Shown here in pieces: positions 17,893 to 25,777 of a stretch of 60,445 nt of DNA. A program made the position numbers and the translations under genes. Source of the stretch: Rhodoferax sp. (GTDB lineage: Bacteria; Pseudomonadota; Gammaproteobacteria; Burkholderiales; Burkholderiaceae_C); contig JARLJH010000049.1 of NCBI GenBank assembly GCA_031291305.1, positions 1 through 60,445 of the forward strand. The letters run 5' to 3'. The notes beneath the pieces are model-generated. The model made no database searches. It saw only the letters and a program-made list of their open reading frames with translations, and had not been told where the DNA came from. Within the stretch, counting starts at the first letter, position 1; every line of letters starts with the position of its first letter.

Positions 17893-19764
17893 ATGTCCTT
17901 ACTATCGCGAGAAGCGCTACTCAAAGCCCACCACGGCATGCTGCTCGACGGACTGACCAATGTTTTCGGTCCGTTCAATCCAGAAATGTTGAACCATGTA
18001 TTGCCGCAGGTCCAGTGGATCGAACTCGGCGGTGGCGAGGTACTGTTTCATGAGGGCGACAACGATGAGAGCCTGTTTTTTGTCGTCAGTGGTCGGTTGC
18101 GTGCATCCTGCGTCAACGCAACCGGGCAGCGATCACTGCTCGGAGAGATCGCGCGTGGTGAAACTGTGGGAGAGATGGCCTTCTTCACAGGCGAGCCGCG
18201 CACAGCTACCGTAATGGCAGTCCGAGACAGTGTGCTCGCCCGTTTCTCGAACACGGTGTTCCATGAGTTGTTGCTGGCGTACCCTCTGGTGTCACTGAAC
18301 ATGACGCGTCAGGTGATTGACCGCTTCAAACGCGTCAACAGCGGGCGCCGTGTTCCAACCAAGCCGGTCATCATCGGGGTGATGGGCATCAGCCGGAACG
18401 TTGATGCTGCGGATTTCGCGTGGTCGCTGGCGCGGCATTTGCAAAGCTACGGAGGAACCATTGTTGTGACCTCGCGGCACATGGATGAGCAGCTCGGTGA
18501 GCCCGGTGCGGCGCAGGCTTCACGTGCCGACGTCGAACGTTCGCGCCGCGTCACCGTGCGGCTGGACAAGATTGAGGCGCTGCACGACTTTGTCGTGTTC
18601 GTGGCCGACGAGCTGTGTACCGAATGGACCCAGCGTTGCGTACGGCACTGCGACGAACTGCTACTGCTGGCCGACGCAGATGAGCCCCCGACCCTGCATC
18701 CGAACGAGGTCGACCTGCATGCATCGGACGAAGCGGGCGAAGCGCAGCGGACACTGGTGTTGCTGCATCCGGACAGCCGTCGTTCACCTACACAGACAGT
18801 ACGTTGGTTTGACGGGCGGCGTTTGTCTGGACATAACCATGTGCGCCGGGGCGTTACCCGTGACTGGCAGCGACTGGCGCGAGTGGTCTGCCGCAACACC
18901 GTAGGCCTGGTGCTATCGGGCGGAGGGGCACGCGGATTCGCGCATCTGGGCGTCATGCGTGCCATGGAGGAAGCCGGCATCGAGGTCGATTTGGTGGCAG
19001 GAACCAGCATTGGTGCAGTCATGGCTGCCTATGCGGGTATGGACATGCCGGCACCGGAAATGATCGCCGCAGCGCGTACGGCTTTTCGGGAGAATCCAAC
19101 TGGCGACTACAACGTGGTGCCTTTGATGTCGCTGATCAGCGGCAAGCGACTGCGGCGTGTCATCGACTCCGCAGTGGTGAACTCCCGTGGCCAGCACATC
19201 GACATTGAAGACTTGTGGAAGAGCTACTTCTGCATAACCAGCAACTACTCGACGGCGCGCGAAGCAGTGCACACCCGCGGACCGCTGGCCAAATCGATCC
19301 GCGCCAGCGTCTCCATTCCAGGCGCGCTGCCACCGGTCATGCTGGATGGTGAACTGCATACCGACGGCGGCACCTTCAACAATTTTCCCGCGGACGTGAT
19401 GAATCGCCGCGGCGCTGCGCGCATCATCGGTGTCGACCTGTTGCGGGACCGGGGTCTGCGTTATGAGCTCGACGAGGTGCCTGGTTCACTGGAGTTGATG
19501 CGCGACAAGTTGCGCGGTCGTGCCAGCAAGTACCACCTGCCTTCGCTGACCTCCCTGTTGCTTAACACCAGTCTGATGTGCAGCTATGCACGCCAGCAAG
19601 AGGCATTGTCGGTGGTGGACCTGCATTTCGCACCCATCGTTTATGGTTTCGGCATGCTGGAGTGGTCGAAGTTCGACAAGATCGTCGATGCAGGTTATTG
19701 CCATGGTGTCGAGCAGTTGGAGAAAATGGGTGACGCGGCCATTGCGCCTTATCGTTATCCATGA
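17893..19764 (+). CDS. Patatin-like phospholipase with N-terminal cyclic-nucleotide-binding domain
   Basis: A 623-residue NTE-like enzyme. Residues about 25-145 form a CNB/CRP fold (GGGEVLFHEGDNDESLFFVVSG, then GEMAFFTGEPRTATV). A middle alpha/beta segment (about 155-300) looks like a degenerate P-loop/ParA fold: GVMGISRNVDAADFAWSLA lacks a Walker Lys. The patatin domain follows, with oxyanion motif SGGGARG, nucleophile Ser372 in GTSIG and partner Asp491 in DGG. It would hydrolyse lysophospholipid or phospholipid at the membrane under cNMP control. ATG 17893 was chosen; a TTG at 17818 would add 25 atypical residues. Confidence 0.9.
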   Translation: MSLLSREALLKAHHGMLLDGLTNVFGPFNPEMLNHVLPQVQWIELGGGEVLFHEGDNDESLFFVVSGRLRASCVNATGQRSLLGEIARGETVGEMAFFTGEPRTATVMAVRDSVLARFSNTVFHELLLAYPLVSLNMTRQVIDRFKRVNSGRRVPTKPVIIGVMGISRNVDAADFAWSLARHLQSYGGTIVVTSRHMDEQLGEPGAAQASRADVERSRRVTVRLDKIEALHDFVVFVADELCTEWTQRCVRHCDELLLLADADEPPTLHPNEVDLHASDEAGEAQRTLVLLHPDSRRSPTQTVRWFDGRRLSGHNHVRRGVTRDWQRLARVVCRNTVGLVLSGGGARGFAHLGVMRAMEEAGIEVDLVAGTSIGAVMAAYAGMDMPAPEMIAAARTAFRENPTGDYNVVPLMSLISGKRLRRVIDSAVVNSRGQHIDIEDLWKSYFCITSNYSTAREAVHTRGPLAKSIRASVSIPGALPPVMLDGELHTDGGTFNNFPADVMNRRGAARIIGVDLLRDRGLRYELDEVPGSLELMRDKLRGRASKYHLPSLTSLLLNTSLMCSYARQQEALSVVDLHFAPIVYGFGMLEWSKFDKIVDAGYCHGVEQLEKMGDAAIAPYRYP

Positions 19765-19856
19765 TGGCCTGGTTCCGGAGCCGCGCAAAATTGGGCAAGG
19801 AGGTTGCCCCTGTATTGCTCTTTGGATATGCCATGCACCGCACTGTCTTGACGCGA

Positions 19857-21494
19857 TCAGGGAGTGAGCGACACATCGTCGAGTTGCTCCGGGTTCAAAA
19901 ATTGCTCTCCATAGCGGCGGAAAACCTCTTGTTGAACAAATACGTCAAACACATCGGGGTCAATGTGCCCGTTCTGCTTGAATTGCTGCAAGATTCGCAT
20001 GGCCTGTGATAACTTCATGCCCGGTTTGTAGGGTCGGTCTCGGGCGGTCAACGCTTCAAAAATGTCGGCAATGCCCATGATGCGTGCCTGCACAGACATC
20101 TGATCACGGGTAAGACCCTTGGGGTAACCCTTGCCGTCCATGCGCTCGTGGTGTCCACCGGCATATTCGGGCACGTTTTTCAGGTGCTGCGGCCAAGGCA
20201 GCTTTTCCAGCATCTTGATGGTAGCGACAATATGGTAGTTGATGGTGTCGCGCTCGGCTGAAGTCAGCGTGCCTCGGAGAATGCACAGGTTGTTAATTTC
20301 ATCGTCGGACAAGAAGTCACTCAATACACCGTCGACATTGCGCCAAACGTGGCGTCTGCCAATGTCATGCACCCGCTCTACATCGGCATCATGCATGCCT
20401 TCACCACCTGAATTGGCACGTCTGATGAACTCACGATCGGCATTCAAAACCTCCTGTGCTGCTTGGCATTGCTGCATCAGCGCGGATTCCGCAGCCATAT
20501 TGACCGGTGTTCGCAACTCCAACTGCTGGCGCAAAGCGACGATCTCTGCATCTCGCTTGAGCACTTCGAACCGGGTGTCAATCAGATGTATCCGATCAAA
20601 CAGTGTTTGAAGCTTGGTGGCCTTATCCACCACATGCACTGGGGTGGTGATCTTGCCGCAGTCGTGCAGCATCCCTGCGATCTTGAGTTCGTATCGATCT
20701 CTGTCGGTCATGGTGAATCCCGCCAACGGACCATTCTGTGTTTTTGCCACGGCCTCAGCCAGCATCATCGTCAACTCGGGCACCCGTTGACAGTGACCTC
20801 CGGTGTGAGGTGATTTTTCGTCAATGGCTAGGTTAATCAAGCCAATAAAACTCTCGAACAACACCTCCAACTGCGTCATCAACAAGTGGTTTGTAAGCGC
20901 AATAGCCGCCTGGGAGGCCAAGGACTCCGCCAAGTGTTGGTCGCTCTGGGAAAAGCCTATGACCTCGGTTGAATTCGCTTTGCGGGCATTGATGAGTTGC
21001 AACACACCAATCACGTCACCCTCATGATCTCGCATGGGAACGGTTAGAAAAGATTGAGAGCGGTATCCGCACCGTTGATCGAACACGCGAGTACCGGAGA
21101 AATCAAAATCAGTTTCGGTATAAGCATCTTCAATATTGACAGTCACGCCGTGAATGGCAGCATAAGCAGCCACGAGCGAGTCATTGGGAGTGCCATCTGA
21201 GGTACGCAGACTCAAGTCAGGAAAATCAATGGCCACCCCGGTATCCCCGCCCTCGAAGAGACCCAGAGAATCTGTACGCAAGATCGCAAAGCGCAAAGTA
21301 TTACCGTCATCAAGCATCCGGTAGAGCGTGCCGCCGTCAGCGTTGGTAATGGTCTTGGCAGCTAGCAATATCTGTTCAAGTAGGCGAGATGTGTCGCGTT
21401 CCTTGGAAAGGGACGCACCCACTTCATTCAATTGCTCCAGACGGCTGAGTAGGCTTTCGATCGTATTGCTTTCGCGCACAGTAGCAGTATTCAC
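19857..21494 (-). CDS. GAF-domain HD-GYP protein (cyclic-di-GMP phosphodiesterase type)
   Basis: A 545-residue cytoplasmic sensor-output protein. A GAF domain covers about residues 20-190, then an HD-GYP domain with HTGGHCQRVPEL, the HD pair in MLHDCGKI, and HHERMDGKGYPKGL containing GYP. RIMGIADIFEALTARDRPYK is the last conserved block. The metal-binding HD and GYP motifs are intact, so hydrolysis of c-di-GMP is likely. A roughly 90-residue insertion splits the HD core from HH. I chose GTG 21494 because AAGGGG lies 6 bases upstream. It is divergent from the CHAT operon with a 312-base gap. Confidence 0.88.
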   Translation of the reverse strand: MNTATVRESNTIESLLSRLEQLNEVGASLSKERDTSRLLEQILLAAKTITNADGGTLYRMLDDGNTLRFAILRTDSLGLFEGGDTGVAIDFPDLSLRTSDGTPNDSLVAAYAAIHGVTVNIEDAYTETDFDFSGTRVFDQRCGYRSQSFLTVPMRDHEGDVIGVLQLINARKANSTEVIGFSQSDQHLAESLASQAAIALTNHLLMTQLEVLFESFIGLINLAIDEKSPHTGGHCQRVPELTMMLAEAVAKTQNGPLAGFTMTDRDRYELKIAGMLHDCGKITTPVHVVDKATKLQTLFDRIHLIDTRFEVLKRDAEIVALRQQLELRTPVNMAAESALMQQCQAAQEVLNADREFIRRANSGGEGMHDADVERVHDIGRRHVWRNVDGVLSDFLSDDEINNLCILRGTLTSAERDTINYHIVATIKMLEKLPWPQHLKNVPEYAGGHHERMDGKGYPKGLTRDQMSVQARIMGIADIFEALTARDRPYKPGMKLSQAMRILQQFKQNGHIDPDVFDVFVQQEVFRRYGEQFLNPEQLDDVSLTP

Positions 21495-21806
21495 AGTAAA
21501 CCCCTTTTGATTCGCCCAAGACCATTGCCACACAAACTGCAGGAAAAACGTTCAGACAAGGCCTCATGTCTGTTGCCGCCAACCAGATTTTGCCCCTCTG
21601 GGGCCAATTGTGCCGATGATCAGTTGGTCAGTGCAATGCATTGGGAATCGGCTCCTCAATCTGACATCGGCACGGTATTGGCAAGTCACTTGACAATACC
21701 TGTATTGGTTGGCATGGAAATATGTAGCAGAAAGCTGGAGTATTCAGATTGACACTGCTTGTGGCGCAGAACTAAGATTCCAGGCATTGCATCAAGGGAG
21801 CTGCCC
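21495..21806. other. Divergent promoter region between the HD-GYP gene and the CHAT operon
   Basis: A 312-base gap with no convincing gene. It must contain promoters for both directions. AAGGGAG at 21794-21800 is the ribosome site of the CHAT gene. I see no strong inverted repeat or sigma-70 pair that I would call. Confidence 0.5.
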
Positions 21807-24800
21807 GTGAACCGATTACATGTACAGCACAGCCCCTGCGGTCACTGGCGGGCGTATTTGTTGCTGGTCTGGTTGGTGCTGGCTTTGCTGGCTCACCCGC
21901 TGCATGCCCAAAGTGAGCTGGACGATGTCGGCATGGCCAGCTTCGACAATGCAGACGCTGGCAGTAGCCCTATGGCGCCCGAGGAAGCCACCCGGCTGCT
22001 GGCCCAGCCCCTGCCTGACGCTCCCGATGCCCGCTACGCCGTGTTGCAACGGCAATACCGCGCCGCTGCACTGCTGGAAGATCGCCCTCGTTTGATTGTC
22101 ACCGCCCGCCAATTGGTAGACGCGGGCCGTGGCCGTCCCGGTGGCGAGAGCTGGATCACCACCTACCTCGGGGCTGAATTCGCATGGGGTAGTTCGGGCA
22201 AGGCGTTGGAAGCCAGCGAGGCCTTTGTGACCGATAGCAGCCTGTCTCTGGGCCTGCGCGCGATGGTGGCACTGCGCCAAACCTATTTCGCGGCCCAGGG
22301 GCATGACCGCGCCATCCTGGCCCGACTGTGGTCGCGCGCGGAAGACCTTTCCTCGGAGGCCCTGCGCCAAGGCGTGGCTTCGCCGAATTTGCAGATCAAT
22401 CAGTTGCAGGTGCGGTCCGAGATAGAACGCTGGCAGGGCAATACCAAGGCCTCGCTGGCCACGCTGCGCGAATCCATCGGTGTGGCGCGTAGCGACATAA
22501 AGGCTGTCAAGGCCCGTAACCGTGGCCCGCGCGACCCGGCGTTGCTGGATGCCTATGGTCGGTTGGACGGCACCATGGGCATGCTCACCTACGCCCTGGT
22601 GCGAGATGGTCGTCCCCAGGAAGCCATTCACGTGGCCCAGGCCAATCTGGCGCTATGGCACGCCGGTCAGATCAGCGATGGCCTGGGCGCGCGCTGGAAC
22701 TACCGTTTGGCCGCCAGTCTGAACGCGACCCAGCAGTTCGCGCCCGCGCTGGCAGCGGGCCAGCTGTCCGATGGCATGTTGCAACGCGCTGGCGTCAACC
22801 CGGCCAGTCACACCGCTTGGATGGCGCGACAAGAGATCGTGCGCGCACTGATTGGCCTGCGGCGCTGGCCCGAGGCTGATGTTGCCTACCGCAGTTTTCT
22901 GGTCAGCATGCCGCCCGATACACTGGCTCGCACCCGTGCTTCCGACTGGCGTTTGGAGGCCCTGCTGGCCGCCAAAAATGGACGGCTGGATGAAGCGCTG
23001 GAGCTGGCTGAGCGCTCGCTGCGCTACCGCAACCGACTATATGGCAGCAACCACCCTCAAACTCAGGAGGCCGCTGGTATACGAGGCTTTGTGCGCCTGC
23101 TGCGAGGGGACACACGCTCGGCCATGGGGGACTACGAGGCGCTGTTCGCTGCCACGTTAGACAACCCCGGTGGCTGGCTGGATCTGGACCTACGCGGCGT
23201 GCGCGGTTATGTACTGGGCATTGCTTTTGACGAATTCTTGCACTACGTGGCCGACAAGGCGTTGAAGGGTGAAGCCGTGGACGCCGCCATGAGCGACCGC
23301 GCCCTGCAGCTGGCCGACCGCAGCAGCCTGAGCGTGACCCAGCGCGCCATCACTGACAGCACGGCCCGTGTGCTGGCCAGCACGCCGGCCTTGCGCGCCC
23401 TTTTGGACTTGGAGCAGACGCAGCGCCAGGCCGTTTTCGCACTGGTCGCCACGCTCAATACCAGCCTAGGTGAGGAAGATGTCTTGCGCCACCAAGCCCA
23501 GTCGGCCGAATTCAAGGCCCTGTCGGAAGCCGAGCGTAAAGCCTTTGCCGAGCGCCGACAAGCTGTGCGTGACAGCATCAAGACCCAGCAGGCGGGTGTG
23601 AGCGCCGCGCGTGTTGTACTAACCAGTCAACGTGAAACCATTGCCAAGCAGTTTCCAGCCTATGCCGACCTGGTGACCCCCAGCACCCCCCGGCCAGACC
23701 AGCTGCGCCAACTGCTCAATCCTGGCGAGGCTCTGCTGGTGTTGTACCCCACCGACAACGCCACACTGATTTGGCTGCTGGGTGCGGACGGCCGCGAGAG
23801 CTTCAGCGCGGTCGCCTTGTCCCGTGCCGACCTGGCTCAGCGTGTCACACAGTTGCGCGGCCTGCTGGATCTGGGCAATGCGCCCGCCGGGCAGGAGCCG
23901 ACTCTGCCCAGCGCCCAGATGTATGCGCTGTACAAAGACCTGCTGGGTCCGATGGGGGTGGCTTTGCGAGACGTCCATTCGCTGTTAGTCGCCACAGACG
24001 GGCCTTTGGCCAGTCTGCCTTGGGCGGCCTTGGTGACCCAGCCGCCGCAGCCCAACCAACCACCCGCCTGGCTGGTGCGGCAGATGGCGGTGACGCAGCT
24101 CCCTGCGTCCTCAGCACTGCTGGCGCTGCGCCGGGTGGCGCAGCCCGCTGCGGCCGCGAAGGCATTGATGGGTTTTGGCGACCCGCTGTTCAATGCCCAG
24201 GCAGGCATTACCTCGCGCGTGAATACCGGCCTGCGGCCCGAAGCCGCGCGCTATGACGCGGAATGGGGTTTCCGTTACGCCGATATGCCGCCTCTGCCAG
24301 ACACCCGTGCGGAGCTGCTGGCCCTGGCTGCTGCGCTTGGCGCCAACCCGCAGAGCGACTTGCTGCTGGACTCTCAGGCAACCCGGCGCGCGGTGCTGGA
24401 CGCGAATTTGCTGGACCGACGCGTGGTGGCTTTCGCCACACACGGGCTGCTGCCGGGCGAGCTGCCGGGTATTTCCAAACCCTCGCTGGCCATGGCTGCT
24501 ACCAGTGATGAGCGCGAGTCGCCGCTGTTGGAGCTCGACGATGTGTTGGGTCTGCGGCTGAACGCCCAGTGGGTGCTGCTGTCGGCCTGCAATACGGCGG
24601 CGGGCGAGCAGGGTGGGGCCGCCATGTCTGGCCTGGTGCGGGGCTTCTTTTTTGCTGGCGCGCGCTCTGTGCTGGCCACGCATTGGGCTGTGGAGTCGGA
24701 ATCGGCCACGGCGCTGACCAGCGCCACCTTTGCCGCTCACGCCAAGGGTGCGGTGTCGCGCGGCGAAAGCCTGCGTCTTGCCCAGTTGGCCATGCTGGAT

Positions 24801-24878
24801 GGTACGCTGGGCGGTGGGCGCTGGAATCACCCTTTTTATTGGGCGCCGTATGCACTGTTTGGCGACCCGGTGCGATGA
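21807..24878 (+). CDS. Exported TPR-CHAT domain protein (caspase-like protease)
   Basis: A 1023-residue protein from GTG 21807, preceded by AGGGAG. Residues 1-34 are a signal peptide ending PLHA. A long helical region (about 60-600) has tetratricopeptide-like repeats, for example DEALELAERSLRYRNRLYGSNHPQTQEAAG, then a coiled stretch. The CHAT domain fills the C-terminal 340 residues with the caspase dyad His879 in FATHGLLPGE and Cys928 in LLSACNTAAGEQGG. CHAT domains are cysteine peptidases or scaffolds of regulated proteolysis. Export makes a periplasmic site likely. ATGA at its end overlaps an in-frame ATG of the FecR gene. Confidence 0.9.
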   Translation: MNRLHVQHSPCGHWRAYLLLVWLVLALLAHPLHAQSELDDVGMASFDNADAGSSPMAPEEATRLLAQPLPDAPDARYAVLQRQYRAAALLEDRPRLIVTARQLVDAGRGRPGGESWITTYLGAEFAWGSSGKALEASEAFVTDSSLSLGLRAMVALRQTYFAAQGHDRAILARLWSRAEDLSSEALRQGVASPNLQINQLQVRSEIERWQGNTKASLATLRESIGVARSDIKAVKARNRGPRDPALLDAYGRLDGTMGMLTYALVRDGRPQEAIHVAQANLALWHAGQISDGLGARWNYRLAASLNATQQFAPALAAGQLSDGMLQRAGVNPASHTAWMARQEIVRALIGLRRWPEADVAYRSFLVSMPPDTLARTRASDWRLEALLAAKNGRLDEALELAERSLRYRNRLYGSNHPQTQEAAGIRGFVRLLRGDTRSAMGDYEALFAATLDNPGGWLDLDLRGVRGYVLGIAFDEFLHYVADKALKGEAVDAAMSDRALQLADRSSLSVTQRAITDSTARVLASTPALRALLDLEQTQRQAVFALVATLNTSLGEEDVLRHQAQSAEFKALSEAERKAFAERRQAVRDSIKTQQAGVSAARVVLTSQRETIAKQFPAYADLVTPSTPRPDQLRQLLNPGEALLVLYPTDNATLIWLLGADGRESFSAVALSRADLAQRVTQLRGLLDLGNAPAGQEPTLPSAQMYALYKDLLGPMGVALRDVHSLLVATDGPLASLPWAALVTQPPQPNQPPAWLVRQMAVTQLPASSALLALRRVAQPAAAAKALMGFGDPLFNAQAGITSRVNTGLRPEAARYDAEWGFRYADMPPLPDTRAELLALAAALGANPQSDLLLDSQATRRAVLDANLLDRRVVAFATHGLLPGELPGISKPSLAMAATSDERESPLLELDDVLGLRLNAQWVLLSACNTAAGEQGGAAMSGLVRGFFFAGARSVLATHWAVESESATALTSATFAAHAKGAVSRGESLRLAQLAMLDGTLGGGRWNHPFYWAPYALFGDPVR

Positions 24879-24898
24879 TCCCCTTCATGAGGAAAGCC

Positions 24899-25777
24899 AT
24901 GATCCCCACATACTATTTTGTATTGACCCGCCATATGCGCCGGTTTTTGTTGTTGGCGCTATGCCTATTGGCGCTGGGGGCCCACGCGCAAGCGGTGGCG
25001 GTGGTGACGGATGTAAAAGGCGTTGTGGTTTTCACCCCTGAGCGTGGCGGTAAACCTGTGGTCTTGTTGTCTGAGCTGGCCAACGGCGCCGACATCCTGC
25101 TGGAAAAGGGCGCCACGCTCAGTTTTGTTTACCTTCAGTCGGGCACTGAATTCCAGCTGCGCGGGGTGGCGCACATTACGCTCGGCGCGACCGAGCCGCA
25201 GTCTGTTTCCGGAGCCAGCGCCATCTTGCGTTCCTCGGCGGTGGCGGCGGAAACGGCCCGGCTTCAGACCACCAATGGCCGGGTGGTGCTGGGCGGTATG
25301 GTGATGCGCGGACTGGGCATGGAGCGGCTCAAGCTACTGGAACCCACGGGCAAGGTGCTCAGCGCCCGCCCTAGCTTTTTCTGGACTCTGCCTGGCGGCG
25401 CGACGAGTGTGAAGTTCGCGTTGCGCGACGAGGGTAACGACAAGCTGCTGCTGTCCACCACCGTGCAGGGCAGCCAGCTGGTGTTGGATGACGGCCTGCA
25501 GCTGCAGCCTGGGGTGAACTACGTATGGACAGTTACGCTGGAGCAGCCGGGCGTCAACAGCCTGAGCCGCTCCTCGTATTTCTCGCTGGCCAGCCCGCAG
25601 GAACGCGAACGCATGGAGGCGTTGCGGCCCGGCCCTCAGTCACCGTTTTCCGACCGGCTGATCTATGCCTCGCTGCTGGAGCAGGGTCGGTTTTTGAGCG
25701 CTTCTCGCAAGCTCTGGCAGCAGCTGGCCGACGAACGGCCGGACCTGCCCGAGCTGCGTACCTTGGCCAACAAGTAG
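24899..25777 (+). CDS. Exported FecR-domain protein
   Basis: A 292-residue protein with a signal peptide ending at about residue 30 (GAHA). The FecR domain occupies about 35-150: VTDVKGVVVFTPERGG, ADILLEKGATLSFVYLQSGTEF, then a strand-rich RLQTTNGRVVLGG. The rest is beta-rich and ends in a short helical tail. No FecI-type sigma factor or TonB receptor is nearby, so a classical FecIR role is unlikely. GAGGA lies 5 bases before ATG 24899; ATG 24875, overlapping the CHAT stop, is a possible alternative. Co-transcribed between CHAT and cyclase genes. Confidence 0.85.
   Translation: MIPTYYFVLTRHMRRFLLLALCLLALGAHAQAVAVVTDVKGVVVFTPERGGKPVVLLSELANGADILLEKGATLSFVYLQSGTEFQLRGVAHITLGATEPQSVSGASAILRSSAVAAETARLQTTNGRVVLGGMVMRGLGMERLKLLEPTGKVLSARPSFFWTLPGGATSVKFALRDEGNDKLLLSTTVQGSQLVLDDGLQLQPGVNYVWTVTLEQPGVNSLSRSSYFSLASPQERERMEALRPGPQSPFSDRLIYASLLEQGRFLSASRKLWQQLADERPDLPELRTLANK

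Noticed and set aside
24569-24898. A longer start for the FecR gene, inside the CHAT gene
   Set aside because: The extra 110 residues overlap CHAT codons and are Arg/Cys/Gly-rich shadow sequence; the signal peptide begins only after 24899.
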